Assembly: GCA_900299255.1 (NCBI GenBank)
Contig: OMJB01000122.1
Span: 1 to 61,395, forward strand
From: Sphingobacteriales bacterium
GTDB taxonomy: Bacteria; Bacteroidota; Bacteroidia; Chitinophagales; Chitinophagaceae
Length of the DNA: 61,395 bases
Direction of reading: 5' to 3'
In this document: positions 44,167-53,987 of the stretch, one piece after another
How positions within the stretch are numbered: position 1 is the stretch's first letter
Layout of the letters: every line of letters begins with the position of its first letter
The notes under the pieces: generated by a model
Databases searched by the model: none
Told to the model about the DNA's origin: nothing
Seen by the model: the letters and a program-made list of their open reading frames with translations, nothing else
Translations under genes and position numbers: made by a program

Positions 44167-44563
44167 GCTTTCAGACTCCCATGGTTATTTTGAAACTTTG
44201 AACGAGCAAATATGCGTCAGGAAGGAAGTTACATTAAGGGCAGTTAATATATATTGATTACACGAATTTAATCTTCGTAGTCAAAAAGCTACATACGGTA
44301 AATACCCTGATTTGATTTGTGAGTTAATAACTGAACAGTAAAGGCCAAATATTACAAAATGAGCTATTTTTCGTATTGGAAATTGCAACATGCATTAATC
44401 ACATTGTAAGCAAATCAATTTATAGGCTCGTTCAACAAAAGGCAATGATTAGCCTGCAGTAAATCAGAATGGTAAACCTAAACAATAAATATTTCGTTCA
44501 GCATTTAAAGTAAACTTTAACTTTTACTAAAAGCACAAAATAAATAAACCACCTACCTTTCGT

Positions 44564-44571
44564 TATATTTG
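44564..44571 (+). promoter_or_regulatory. -7 element for gldF
   Basis: TATATTTG is a full TAnnTTTG match 23 bp before the gldF ATG. No convincing -33 element. Confidence 0.5.
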
Positions 44572-44594
44572 CCTGGCCCGAAATATTTACATTA

Positions 44595-45344
44595 ATGCGC
44601 AGCATTTTCATAAAGGAGATCAACTCGTTTTTCAGTTCAATTGTAGGCTATGTCGCATTGCTCGTTTTTCTGGCGGCATGTGGCCTTTTTTTATGGATTA
44701 TACCTCAGTACAGCATTCTGAGTTACGGATATGCCTCGCTGGACCGTTTTTTTGATATCGCGCCCTGGTTGCTTCTATTGCTCGTACCATCTGTTACCAT
44801 GCGTTCACTATCCGATGAATTCAGGACTGGAACAATCGAATGGCTGACAACAAAGCCATTGACTGACCTTGACATTATTCTTGGTAAATATTTTGCTATT
44901 CTTGGCCTGATTTTGTTTGCATTATTGCCAACACTCATTTATGTGTACACAATCAGCAATCTGTCACTCCCGGATATCAGCCTGGATACGGGTGCCATCA
45001 TCGGTTCGTACATTGGACTGTTCTTTCTGGCTGCTACGTTTGCAGCAGTTGGTATTTTCTGCTCTTCGCTTACTTCCAATCAGGTAGTCGGGTTTCTTGT
45101 ATCACTGCTTTCATGCTACCTGCTGTATACTGGATTTGAACAACTGAGCAAATTGCCTAAATTTTCAGAAGGTGTTGATTATTACCTGAGCATGATAGGA
45201 ATGGAATTCCATTATAATTCTATCAGCCGCGGATTGATAGATTCCCGCGATGTAGTTTACTTTCTTTCAATTATTATACTGTTTATTTCCCTTACCCGCT
45301 TTTCGCTGAACAGCCGGACGAAGGGAGCAGGCAGACTGGGGTAA
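44595..45344 (+). CDS. gldF: Gliding-motility ABC transporter permease GldF
   Basis: 249 residues, ABC-2 permease with six helices, beginning MRSIFIKEINSFFSSIVGYV. The DEFRTGTIEWLTTKPLTD segment after the second helix is typical of GldF. With GldG and an ATPase (GldA, not in the window) it forms a transporter required for gliding in Flavobacterium johnsoniae, although many non-gliders also carry it. It opens a three-gene operon. Confidence 0.9.
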   Translation: MRSIFIKEINSFFSSIVGYVALLVFLAACGLFLWIIPQYSILSYGYASLDRFFDIAPWLLLLLVPSVTMRSLSDEFRTGTIEWLTTKPLTDLDIILGKYFAILGLILFALLPTLIYVYTISNLSLPDISLDTGAIIGSYIGLFFLAATFAAVGIFCSSLTSNQVVGFLVSLLSCYLLYTGFEQLSKLPKFSEGVDYYLSMIGMEFHYNSISRGLIDSRDVVYFLSIIILFISLTRFSLNSRTKGAGRLG

Positions 45345-45376
45345 GATTTGAATTTATTAAACGTTGTTTTAGTTAA

Positions 45377-47110
45377 ATGGCTAAAGATCAGCAAAAGAAT
45401 CATAGGCAGAAACAGGCACTCATCAGGATCATCATCATGGCGGGTATATTGCTGTGCGTAAATGTTCTGGCATCCTATTTTCATTCAGGTATAGACCTCA
45501 CCCAAGAGAAGCGCTTCACGCTAACTGAGCCCACCAAAAAGTTGCTCAGGAATATGAAAGAGGTAGCTGTAATAGATGTATACCTGAAAGGAAAATTTCC
45601 TGCTGAACTGCAACGAATGCAGGAAGCGGTTCGTGAGCGCCTTGCATCATTTAAGGACCTGGCGGGCAACAAAATCATTTACCGATTTATCAACCCTATA
45701 GAAGGCAAGGATGATAAAGGGCAAAAACAGGTTGTGCGGGATTTATATCAAAAGGGTGTCATGGTGATGCCGCTCAATAAAAAAGATGATGACGAGGAAG
45801 GCTATTCCATGAAAATCTGTTTTCCTTATGCACTGATTCAGTACAACGGCCGTGAAATGCCCGTACTATTACTCGAAAATCCGCCAGGCAAAACACCTGC
45901 CGAAAAAATCAGTTATGCCGAGGCAAACCTCGAATATAAATTTGCGCATGCTCTGAATGAGATGAACCGTCCCGATGTTGCACGCATAGCCTATATAACT
46001 GGCAATGGCGAAGCGATGGGAATCAAGACAATGGACCTGCTTTCTACTTTACCAAGATATTACACATTGGATACTGTAGACCTGACACATACGCTACAGA
46101 TATCTCTTGCCTATGATGCTATTATTATCAATCAGCCTACCATTCCATTTACTGGCCCTGAGAAACTGAAAATAGACCAGTATCTGATACATGGCGGCCA
46201 TATACTCTGGCAGGCCAACTCACTCAATGCTTCCCTCGACAGCCTTGCTCATTCGCCACAATTTCTGGCACTGGAGTATGGCCTTCAATTAGACGATCTC
46301 TTGTACAAGTATGGCATCAGAATAAACAACGATCTGGTTGAAGACATGCAGAACATTCCTATAGGCCGCACCTATAATGGAGGTTCGCCCGAGCTGCATC
46401 CCTGGGTTTATTTCCCAAAACTGAATCCAATTGCCGAGCATCCAATTGTCAAGAACATGGACTTTGTAATGAGCGGATTCTCAAACAGCCTGGATACAAT
46501 CAGAACACCTGGAATAAAAAAAACCGTGCTACTGCAGTCTTCAAAGTATAGCAGGACGTCTGGCGCACCGGTAAGGGTTAGTTTGTCAATGATGAATTAT
46601 CCACTGAAAAATGAAATGTTCAATAAACCTTATCGCCCCGTGGCAGTTTTGCTCGAAGGCAAGTTCAGGTCAGCCTACATGGGGCTCCTGGCACCGGAAT
46701 ACCTGAGGCTTATGGATTCCCTGAAACAGACATTCAAACTAACTTGCGATAGCCCAACTAGTATGATTGTAGTGTCTGCTGGTGACATTTTCAGCAATGA
46801 CTACACTACTAAAGACGGTGTACTGGCAATGGGCTATTACAGGTTTACTGGCGAATATTTTGCAAATAAAGATTTCCTGCTTAACTGCATTGAGTACCTT
46901 ACTGACCGCTCAGGTGTGCTCGAAGCCCGGTCGAAAGAAATTAAACTGCGGTTGCTGGATAATGGGCGCGCCAAAGAAGAAAAATCAATGTGGCAATTTA
47001 TCAATGTGTCGGTTCCAGTTGCAATCGTTTTGGTATTTGCTTCCTGTTACCTGTTTTTCAGGAAACGCCGCTATGAATCTAAACCTAATGAAATAAAACC
47101 TGCTGGCTAA
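45377..47110 (+). CDS. gldG: Gliding-motility ABC transporter substrate-binding protein GldG
   Basis: 577 residues with an N-terminal helix (IRIIIMAGILLCVNVLASYF), a large periplasmic domain of the ABC_transp_aux type (RFTLTEPTKKLLRNMKEVAV, DVARIAYITGNGEAMG), and a C-terminal membrane anchor (INVSVPVAIVLVFASCYLFF). It lies 32 bp after gldF and abuts the DUF4340 gene. Confidence 0.9.
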   Translation: MAKDQQKNHRQKQALIRIIIMAGILLCVNVLASYFHSGIDLTQEKRFTLTEPTKKLLRNMKEVAVIDVYLKGKFPAELQRMQEAVRERLASFKDLAGNKIIYRFINPIEGKDDKGQKQVVRDLYQKGVMVMPLNKKDDDEEGYSMKICFPYALIQYNGREMPVLLLENPPGKTPAEKISYAEANLEYKFAHALNEMNRPDVARIAYITGNGEAMGIKTMDLLSTLPRYYTLDTVDLTHTLQISLAYDAIIINQPTIPFTGPEKLKIDQYLIHGGHILWQANSLNASLDSLAHSPQFLALEYGLQLDDLLYKYGIRINNDLVEDMQNIPIGRTYNGGSPELHPWVYFPKLNPIAEHPIVKNMDFVMSGFSNSLDTIRTPGIKKTVLLQSSKYSRTSGAPVRVSLSMMNYPLKNEMFNKPYRPVAVLLEGKFRSAYMGLLAPEYLRLMDSLKQTFKLTCDSPTSMIVVSAGDIFSNDYTTKDGVLAMGYYRFTGEYFANKDFLLNCIEYLTDRSGVLEARSKEIKLRLLDNGRAKEEKSMWQFINVSVPVAIVLVFASCYLFFRKRRYESKPNEIKPAG

Positions 47111-48199
47111 ATGATTAAAACGCTTAGTTACCTTTCCATTCTGCTCCTCCTGGGGTTTGGAATATACTATTTTGTTTTCCGGAATGATGATAGAATATAC
47201 AGTCAATCCGAAGCTGATTTTACAATCAAAGATACAGGTGCGATTGGCAGGATATTTCTGGCCTCCTCGGATGGTGAATCCATTTTGGTAGAACGTACTG
47301 ATTCAGCCTGGATGGTCAATAAGCAGTACAGGGCACTGCCAAGCACTTTAAATCTGCTGCTAGTAACGCTTACACAGCAGGCGCCCCTTTATCCGGTAAC
47401 CAAAGTTGCATATGAAAACGCCATAAAAACTATGACAACCGACGCAACAAAAGTAGAAATTTATGGTCGCGATGGCAAAAAAATGCGAGTGTTCTACGTT
47501 GGCGGCAGTGCAGTTAATGGTGTTGGCACCAATATGCTTATGGAGGGCGGCAAAACTCCCTATGTAGTACAGATTACAAGTTTTAATGGGTCACTGGCGC
47601 CTCGGTACCCTACATCTATCAGGTTCTGGCGGGACAGGACAATTTTTAATATCAGTGCAGAAGAAATAAAAAGAGTTGCACTGAATTATGTAGACAAACC
47701 AATAAACTCATTTGAGATTGTACGCTCAGATACTAGTGTCAAAATCACCGCTGACCCAGAAATAATGAATCATCTGGATGGGCCTAATACCAGGAGGGCT
47801 AAACTATTTTTAAAGTATTTTACTGACGTAAACTGCGAAGGCTACCTTAACGGCCTGCCAGATAATGATACCACAATCAAGGTTGCACCAAAGCACTGTA
47901 CAATTGAAGTTGAAGGAATGCACGGGCAACACCAGCATTTGGACATTTATTGGATGGCTTTGAATAAACGAAGCAAAAACAGAACTGTAAGCAATCAGGA
48001 TATTCCGGACGATTATGACGCTGACAGGCTATATGCAGTTATGAACAACTATAAAGATACAGTTATGATTCAGCAGTGGGCGTTTCGAAATATATTCCAT
48101 AAAGCATTTGAGTTTTTCCAGAAAGACGGCACTCCAGTTGCAAACGATTTTGTTCGTAAGGGAGCTGAGAAAAGTGTAATAATGAAAAAGAATGAGTAA
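47111..48199 (+). CDS. DUF4340-type membrane-anchored protein
   Basis: 362 residues with one N-terminal anchor (LSYLSILLLLGFGIYYFVF) and a repeated beta-rich periplasmic domain (GRIFLASSDGESILVERTDS). DUF4340 proteins are regularly encoded behind GldG-like auxiliary proteins, and the start abuts the gldG stop (TAAATG). It is probably an accessory part of that transporter. Direct function unknown. Confidence 0.8.
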   Translation: MIKTLSYLSILLLLGFGIYYFVFRNDDRIYSQSEADFTIKDTGAIGRIFLASSDGESILVERTDSAWMVNKQYRALPSTLNLLLVTLTQQAPLYPVTKVAYENAIKTMTTDATKVEIYGRDGKKMRVFYVGGSAVNGVGTNMLMEGGKTPYVVQITSFNGSLAPRYPTSIRFWRDRTIFNISAEEIKRVALNYVDKPINSFEIVRSDTSVKITADPEIMNHLDGPNTRRAKLFLKYFTDVNCEGYLNGLPDNDTTIKVAPKHCTIEVEGMHGQHQHLDIYWMALNKRSKNRTVSNQDIPDDYDADRLYAVMNNYKDTVMIQQWAFRNIFHKAFEFFQKDGTPVANDFVRKGAEKSVIMKKNE

Positions 48200-48213
48200 G
48201 CAGGTAAAGCATT

Positions 48214-48915
48214 CTATTGCCTGGCCAACTTCATTACCTGCCTGATCTCATCAAAACTGAGATTCACCACTTCGTAGTTGCTGCGCCTGGCCCATTGATA
48301 GTGCCACCACTCGGAAGGCACAATGTTAAAACCAAATTTCCTCATCACGTTTTTAAGAACCTTCCGATTGGCCAAAACATTTGATGGCAAATTACAAAAA
48401 TCATGATGTGCGGTGTCTGTGAAATTATCGAATACAGTTCCCATGTCTAGTTCCCTGCCTGTATTTAAGTCAATCAATGTTAGGTCTACAGCAACGCCCC
48501 TGTTGTGATTACTGCCGTTCTTTGGGTTTGAAACATACCGCCTATCGGCAACAGTCTTCCATATTTTACAAGTAACGGAAAATGGCCGGTATGCATCAAA
48601 AATCTTTAGTGCCAGGCCCTGCTTTTTCAGTTTTTCCTGAACTTTTTTCAGCGCCATGGCTGGCTCAACCCTCATATACGCACCTGCATTGCGGTACAAA
48701 ACAGTATGCGTGAAATTACTGGCAGTGCTGTATCTGAGATCAATGGATAAATTGGGAATAAGTTGCTTCAGGTCAACAAACTGCTTACGCGCATCCTTAT
48801 GAATTGAAGCAAGCAACGAATCCCGACTGTTGATATATGCAGCATCTGTTTTGCAATCCTGCGCACTGCACTGCATTACAACAATTGCGCACAACAATAA
48901 CAGCATTACTCTCAT
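48214..48915 (-). CDS. D-alanyl-D-alanine dipeptidase, VanX/DdpX type
   Basis: 233 residues with a signal peptide (MRVMLLLLCAIVVMQCSAQ). Peptidase family M15D zinc motifs are present: SNHNRGVAVDLT (His and Asp ligands) and SEWWHYQW (catalytic Glu and His ligand). It cleaves D-Ala-D-Ala released from cell-wall turnover. It converges on the DUF4340 gene. No vanA/vanH-like partner is nearby, so a recycling role is more likely than glycopeptide resistance. The Cys before SAQ could also make it a lipoprotein. Confidence 0.88.
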   Translation of the reverse strand: MRVMLLLLCAIVVMQCSAQDCKTDAAYINSRDSLLASIHKDARKQFVDLKQLIPNLSIDLRYSTASNFTHTVLYRNAGAYMRVEPAMALKKVQEKLKKQGLALKIFDAYRPFSVTCKIWKTVADRRYVSNPKNGSNHNRGVAVDLTLIDLNTGRELDMGTVFDNFTDTAHHDFCNLPSNVLANRKVLKNVMRKFGFNIVPSEWWHYQWARRSNYEVVNLSFDEIRQVMKLARQ

Positions 48916-49050
48916 ATAAATAAAATCCGTTCAGGTAGCATACAAATCGGCAAATATCAACAATATTCAAAACACAATTCAATTGAAAATCTTCATTTGT
49001 ATTATTAACTGACAATCATTTTTTATACCTTGTTGTCAAAATATATACTT

Positions 49051-49152
49051 ATGATGTTAATGGCCACCTGGAACTGGATAGGATTGATCATCCTTGGTAT
49101 TATTGCTTTCTTCCTTTTCCGGATTTTCAGCGGTGATTCTGCAGAAGACTGA
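49051..49152 (+). CDS. Possible 33-residue single-helix membrane protein
   Basis: ATG at 49051, TGA at 49150. The sequence is MMLMATWNWIGLIILGIIAF, then FFLFRIFSGDSAED: one membrane helix with a short acidic tail. A near -7 match, TACCTTGT, lies about 20 bp upstream. It occupies the gap between the divergent dipeptidase start and the end of the GT operon. No homology can be claimed. Confidence 0.4.
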   Translation: MMLMATWNWIGLIILGIIAFFLFRIFSGDSAED

Positions 49153-49162
49153 TGCACAACAA

Positions 49163-50173
49163 TCAGGCCGTCAGCAATTTTAGCAGACGATCTGATTCAT
49201 TCTTCGTGACCAGTTTGGGAAAAGGCAATTCGGATCCGAGTGCTTTAATCACTGCCTCAGCAACAGACACTTTGTTCATCGGCTCAAAAGTGGCACTTGG
49301 TACTATAACGTCATACACATATTCCATATCAGATGCCAGCACTTTCATGCCGCTGTCTACGGCCTCAATCAAAGGCAAACCAAAACTCTCCATTACAGAA
49401 GGAAAAATCAGGTAAGGGCATTTAAAATACAGCTCACGCGGATCGAGATAAACATGATTGCGGATCCTTGCACCCTTATCAACCAGCGACTCCATTCTTT
49501 GCAGCAGCTGCGGGGCAGTATCATCAATGGTCACATGGAGCATTGGCTTGTATCCCTGTTCCAGCAGATATTCCCAGGCATCAAGTAATGTAGGGTAGTT
49601 CTTTTGCGGTGAAGGGTTACTGATAAAAACGAACTCATCTTTTGAGCGCTGACTGAAAGGCATATGGCCTTCCAAATACTTACGGTCGTCAAAGAAAGGA
49701 AGTATGATACAATGTGCCTTGTCACGCAGCCCGCTGGCTACCATCTCTTCAGCCATATGTGGTGTCTGTATCAGGTAGTAGTCTGTATTTTTATTGTACA
49801 GTTTTACAGCCAGGTACTTCAGGTATACGGAAAAGAAATTCCGCTTAAACTTTTGCTGGGGAGCTGCCAGCAGTTTCTGGTTATGAAAATAAGTGTAAAC
49901 CGGCACTTTCAGCTTCACTGGCGGTGGTGTATTTGCAAAACAAAACACCCTTGTGTAATTCTGCTTGTTGTATTTGTAAAATCTGATCCGTTCGCTCAGG
50001 CTGTTCTGTACAACTACATAGTTGCTCACAAGTGCCTGAGGCCTATCGAAACGGGAATCGAGCAGAAAGAAAAACTGATCTTTTTTGGGATGGGACAGAA
50101 TGCATTCAATAAGGTACTCAAGAAGCACTGCTCCCCCACCCTTATTTATAAACATCGCATCGATCAGTATCAT
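49163..50173 (-). CDS. GT4-like glycosyltransferase
   Basis: 336 residues with a two-lobe GT-B shape. The C-terminal lobe has the E-x7-E type motif in SVMESFGLPLIEAVDSG and a phosphate-contact stretch in FVFISNPSPQKNYPTLLDAW. It probably adds a sugar from a nucleotide donor to a surface polysaccharide or glycolipid. It is the last of three glycosyltransferase genes on the minus strand, 35 bp after the preceding one. Donor and acceptor are not known. Confidence 0.85.
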   Translation of the reverse strand: MILIDAMFINKGGGAVLLEYLIECILSHPKKDQFFFLLDSRFDRPQALVSNYVVVQNSLSERIRFYKYNKQNYTRVFCFANTPPPVKLKVPVYTYFHNQKLLAAPQQKFKRNFFSVYLKYLAVKLYNKNTDYYLIQTPHMAEEMVASGLRDKAHCIILPFFDDRKYLEGHMPFSQRSKDEFVFISNPSPQKNYPTLLDAWEYLLEQGYKPMLHVTIDDTAPQLLQRMESLVDKGARIRNHVYLDPRELYFKCPYLIFPSVMESFGLPLIEAVDSGMKVLASDMEYVYDVIVPSATFEPMNKVSVAEAVIKALGSELPFPKLVTKNESDRLLKLLTA

Positions 50174-50208
50174 TACGATTCCAAATGTATGCAGAATTAA
50201 GTAGAAAA

Positions 50209-51312
50209 CTACCTCAGCCAGGGAGCCACAGGCGGCTCAGCGTTGCTAAATACAGAAGATATCACCTGCATAAAATAGGCTGCACCTGCCTTACCACTGA
50301 TGGTTTCCTCGGCCCAGCTACTAATCTGCTGCTGCGATGCGAACTTATCTCCTCTCAGCATCCTTGATATAGCACGACTGCAACCACCATTTTCAGCCCA
50401 GTCAAATGCAATGCCGTTAAACCCGTCTTTGATTACCCAGCTTACACCACACTTATTACTGCAAATGGCTTTCAGCCCATTCAACAATCCTTCGCTGACC
50501 ACAACACCCCAACCATCTTTCTGTGTACTTGGCAGCACTACCCAGTCGTAATGTTTATATTGCTCCAGCAGTTCGGCATACTTAATGAAGCTGGTGAACG
50601 TAACATTTTCAGAAAGTCCGTTTTCAGCAAGCACTGCTTTGATTTTTGTTTCATCGGGCCCGGAGCCAAATATGCCCAACTGAAAATTTCTATTACCGGA
50701 TGCACAAAGTTCGCTGACAAACCTGAAGATACCCTTCGCTTCTTCCAGTCGCCCGGCATACATCATTCGGGTTACGGGTAAGCTGGCAGGGACAGCAACC
50801 GTTTTCTGCACCGTAATAAAATATGCCCAGGGAAATACAATCCGAGGCCTGTAACCCATTGCCCGGTAATGATCTGCACCACGTTTGCCAATAGCCAGAA
50901 TAAAACTGATGTGCCGGGCATATTTAAGCCGGAAGTACCGGTACTTCATACCTCTGAGCAATCCTTTGTACCCAGCATCATTATATTGCTCCGACATAAT
51001 ACCTATCCTGCACTTATATCTCACACACTGATCAAATGCCGCTGTTATCATGGACCCGATACGAATACCCCCCATTACATGCACTGCCCCGGCATATAGC
51101 TTTACGATCTGCTCAATCTTTGTTTTATCCGGCGAGATAACCACTTCAACTCCTTCCAGTTCCGGGGCATCCCACCCCATACTTTTGCGCACAGGTGTAA
51201 GTTCATGCTCCACAGCCAGCAACACTTTATCAACACCGGGCTGCAATGCGAGTGCTTCCAGAAACGACTTCTGATGGATACTGATAATATTTTGCCAGAA
51301 TACAAAAACCAT
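50209..51312 (-). CDS. GT4-like glycosyltransferase
   Basis: 367 residues, GT-B fold. Donor-side motifs are MMYAGRLEEAKGIFRFVSEL and DGWGVVVSEGLLNGLKAI (Glu of the E-x7-E region). The N-terminal lobe is unlike its two neighbours, so the three enzymes probably use different acceptors. It is the middle gene of the three-gene operon, 17 bp from the first. Confidence 0.83.
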   Translation of the reverse strand: MVFVFWQNIISIHQKSFLEALALQPGVDKVLLAVEHELTPVRKSMGWDAPELEGVEVVISPDKTKIEQIVKLYAGAVHVMGGIRIGSMITAAFDQCVRYKCRIGIMSEQYNDAGYKGLLRGMKYRYFRLKYARHISFILAIGKRGADHYRAMGYRPRIVFPWAYFITVQKTVAVPASLPVTRMMYAGRLEEAKGIFRFVSELCASGNRNFQLGIFGSGPDETKIKAVLAENGLSENVTFTSFIKYAELLEQYKHYDWVVLPSTQKDGWGVVVSEGLLNGLKAICSNKCGVSWVIKDGFNGIAFDWAENGGCSRAISRMLRGDKFASQQQISSWAEETISGKAGAAYFMQVISSVFSNAEPPVAPWLR

Positions 51313-51329
51313 TTCTTTAAAGTTACTGT

Positions 51330-52343
51330 CTATTTGCTGAGAACAGAATTGTCATTTGCCAGTTGTTGATACAGCTCAAAATACTGATCAGCAATTTTCC
51401 GGTAATCATATTTTGCTGCATTTGCACGCCCTTTTGCTACAATATCGTTATAAGTGTTCTTATTCTGTAATGATTCAATAGCCATGCGTATTTCGTCAGG
51501 CCGGTTGGGATCTACCAGTATTGCCGACCCTGCTCCGACTTCTTTCATGGCACCAAAATTACTGGTAATCACCGGCCGACCAACCGCCTGTACTTCAATA
51601 ATAGGCATCCCAAAACCTTCGTAAAATGAAGCATTAAACAGCAGGTCGCAAGCACAATACCTTTCGTAAACCTGCTGGTCTGTGAGTTTATTGTACACCG
51701 TATAAGATATCTGATATTGTATTAGTTTATCCAGTTCATCAGCCGAAGGCCATCCTATTATATCGATATGATAAGCACCGCCCTTTACCGCTTCTATTAG
51801 GTTATCCAGATTCTTATGTTTTCCCGTGCCCATCATCAGTATTCTGGCGTTGCCGGGTTGCTCATTTTCAGTGAATACAAAAACAGGCTTCACCGGATTG
51901 GGTATTACGCTTATTTTTTCCTGAGGGTAATTAAAATACTGCAACAGCTTTGACTTTGTGAATTCAGAAACTACAGTAACGCGGTCAACGTATTTCAATG
52001 GCAGGTAAAACCAGAATAGCCGGTAAATGAGTTTTACCGGTTTGGAGTGCACCGGATTTTCATAAAAACCAAAATCGTGAATGGTAAGGATGTTCTTTTT
52101 GCCCTTAAGGCCCAGTGCCAGAAAATTGACATCGCCGGTTATATGATTGATATCAGAGGCGTATTTGCCAGCATTTCGCGTATTCGCAGACCTTGACAGC
52201 CCTGCTGAGCAAAAAAATTCTTTGATGAGCATCCTGTCCTTCAGGCAGGTCTTTACCAGCGAAAAAATGCCTTCAATAGATTGTCCGGTATCACGGGGCT
52301 CCCTGTAAAAATATGTAACAGACAATTTTCGTAATCCGGCCAT
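51330..52343 (-). CDS. GT4-like glycosyltransferase
   Basis: 337 residues from the ATG at 52343 (a TTG three codons earlier is less likely). GT-B fold with VTVVSEFTKSKLLQYF in the N-lobe, ARILMMGTGKHKNLDNLIEA and SFYEGFGMPIIEVQAVG (E-x7-E) in the C-lobe. It is the first gene of the glycosyltransferase operon, divergent from glmM with a 192-bp gap that contains the glmM promoter. Confidence 0.87.
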   Translation of the reverse strand: MAGLRKLSVTYFYREPRDTGQSIEGIFSLVKTCLKDRMLIKEFFCSAGLSRSANTRNAGKYASDINHITGDVNFLALGLKGKKNILTIHDFGFYENPVHSKPVKLIYRLFWFYLPLKYVDRVTVVSEFTKSKLLQYFNYPQEKISVIPNPVKPVFVFTENEQPGNARILMMGTGKHKNLDNLIEAVKGGAYHIDIIGWPSADELDKLIQYQISYTVYNKLTDQQVYERYCACDLLFNASFYEGFGMPIIEVQAVGRPVITSNFGAMKEVGAGSAILVDPNRPDEIRMAIESLQNKNTYNDIVAKGRANAAKYDYRKIADQYFELYQQLANDNSVLSK

Positions 52344-52496
52344 TGGTATCAAAAAGCACTAATGCTCAGACAAATATACACAAGATTCCCCCCGCTGTTA
52401 CGGGCAAGATACTTGTACAAAAAGAAGGAGTAGATTACCCACCAATATTAATACTTCTTTTACAGCGGAATTACTCTTATTTTATTTAGTTTCGCC

Positions 52497-52504
52497 ACTG
52501 CAAA
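52497..52504 (+). promoter_or_regulatory. -7-like element for glmM
   Basis: TAGTTTCG, one mismatch to TAnnTTTG, 31 bp before the ATG. The pgk gene has the same TAnnTTCG form at 60563. Confidence 0.4.
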
Positions 52505-52535
52505 TGAACTGGAACAAAGCATAGCAGCTAAACAT

Positions 52536-53921
52536 ATGGCACTCATAAAATCAATATCAGGAATCAGGGGGACGATTGGTGGCAAACCGGGCAAAAGCCT
52601 TACGCCTATTGACGTAGTTAAATTTACTACTGCTTATGCAGCCTGGATAAACACTCAGGGTACTAATAAGAAAATCATCATAGGCCGCGATGGCCGCATT
52701 TCGGGAGGGCTGGTGCGCAATCTGGTAACAGCCACACTGCAAAGCATGGACTGCGAGGTAGTAGACCTTGGGCTGAGCACTACCCCTACAGTAGAAATGG
52801 CTGTAAAAATGGAAGATGCAGGAGGTGGTATCATTCTTACTGCGAGCCACAACCCCAGAGAATGGAATGCGCTTAAATTGCTAAACAAAGACGGCGAATT
52901 CATCAGTGCAGCTGAAGGACAGTGGATCCTTGATTATGCCGAAAATACCGAACCTGCTTATGCCGATATCACCAAACTGGGTTCACTTACAGAAGATAAC
53001 ACTTATATCGAAAAACACATAGCTGTTATACTGGCTCACCCACTGGTAGATGTTGCTGCAATCAGCAAGATGAAATTCGGGGTTGTGGTTGATGCGGTAA
53101 ACTCAACCGGTGCCATATCCGTTTTGCCATTGCTTCGTGCTCTTGGTGTGGATGATGTAACCGTGATCAACGAAGAGGTGACGGGCCACTTTGCACACAA
53201 CCCCGAACCATTGCCAGAGAATCTGATAGAGCTTTGCTCGGTGGTAGAAAAGACGAATGCCCACCTGGGTATTGCAGTAGATCCGGATGTAGACCGGCTG
53301 TGCTTTGTATGTGAAGACGGCAGCCTGTTTGGTGAGGAATATACGCTGGTGGCTATTGCAGACTACATACTTTCAAACAAGAAAGGAAACACCGTATCCA
53401 ACCTGTCTTCGACAAGAGCACTGAAGGATGTAACCGAAAAACACGGCGGCCAGTATTTCCCGAGTGCGGTGGGTGAAGTGAATGTGGTAAGAAAAATGAG
53501 AGAGGTAAATGCCGTAATAGGAGGCGAAGGCAACGGAGGCGTAATAGTGCCCGAACTTCACTATGGGCGTGATGCCATGATAGGTATAGCACTGTTCCTT
53601 ACGCATCTGGCTAAATCCGGCAAATCTGTTAAGGCGCTTCGCAGCACTTACCCCAGCTATTTTATATCAAAGAATAAAATAGAACTGGAAGAAGGTACAG
53701 ATGTGAAGGGCATCTTTGAACAGATCAAGAACAAGTACAGCAAACAGCCCATCAATACAGAAGACGGGCTTCGGATAGACTTTGATAATGATTGGGTGCA
53801 TCTGCGCACTTCCAATACCGAGCCTATTATACGTATATATAGTGAGAGCGGCTCTGAAACCACGGCCAACAATATTGCCCGCCGCATTATGGCTGATATT
53901 GGCGAGATGATGAAGGCATAA
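52536..53921 (+). CDS. glmM: Phosphohexomutase, GlmM-like
   Basis: 461 residues of the alpha-D-phosphohexomutase family. The phosphoserine is Ser104 in TASHNPREWN, the metal loop is DPDVDR in GIAVDPDVDRLCF, the sugar-binding loop is GGEGNGG, and the phosphate-binding loop is RTSNTEPIIRIYSE. It most likely converts glucosamine 6-phosphate to glucosamine 1-phosphate for the alternative GlmU encoded at 1518. Phosphomannomutase activity cannot be excluded from sequence alone. Confidence 0.87.
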   Translation: MALIKSISGIRGTIGGKPGKSLTPIDVVKFTTAYAAWINTQGTNKKIIIGRDGRISGGLVRNLVTATLQSMDCEVVDLGLSTTPTVEMAVKMEDAGGGIILTASHNPREWNALKLLNKDGEFISAAEGQWILDYAENTEPAYADITKLGSLTEDNTYIEKHIAVILAHPLVDVAAISKMKFGVVVDAVNSTGAISVLPLLRALGVDDVTVINEEVTGHFAHNPEPLPENLIELCSVVEKTNAHLGIAVDPDVDRLCFVCEDGSLFGEEYTLVAIADYILSNKKGNTVSNLSSTRALKDVTEKHGGQYFPSAVGEVNVVRKMREVNAVIGGEGNGGVIVPELHYGRDAMIGIALFLTHLAKSGKSVKALRSTYPSYFISKNKIELEEGTDVKGIFEQIKNKYSKQPINTEDGLRIDFDNDWVHLRTSNTEPIIRIYSESGSETTANNIARRIMADIGEMMKA

Positions 53922-53940
53922 ACAGTATTCAGTAAAATAA

Positions 53941-53971
53941 AGCGCCCCGATACCGGGGCGCTTTTATTTTA
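53941..53971. terminator. Bidirectional intrinsic terminator between glmM and the subtilase
   Basis: AGCGCCCCG (53941-53949), loop ATAC, CGGGGCGCT (53954-53962), with TTTTATTTT after it and an A-rich stretch before it. The 9-bp GC-rich stem can serve both converging genes. Confidence 0.9.
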
Positions 53972-53987
53972 CTGCTGGTTCTGAATT

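Noticed and set aside
44167-44594. Rest of the 509-bp gap before gldF as a small RNA or hidden gene
   Set aside because: No open frame of useful length, no strong hairpin with T tract; only the gldF -7 element is supportable.
48200-48241. GCAGGTAA / TTACCTGC inverted repeat between the DUF4340 gene and the dipeptidase as a terminator
   Set aside because: The arms are 26 nt apart, one arm lies in the dipeptidase coding sequence, and no T tract follows on either strand.
48214-48915. VanX-type dipeptidase as evidence of glycopeptide resistance
   Set aside because: No vanH, vanA or vanRS-like neighbours; the phylum is Gram-negative and such enzymes commonly serve cell-wall recycling.
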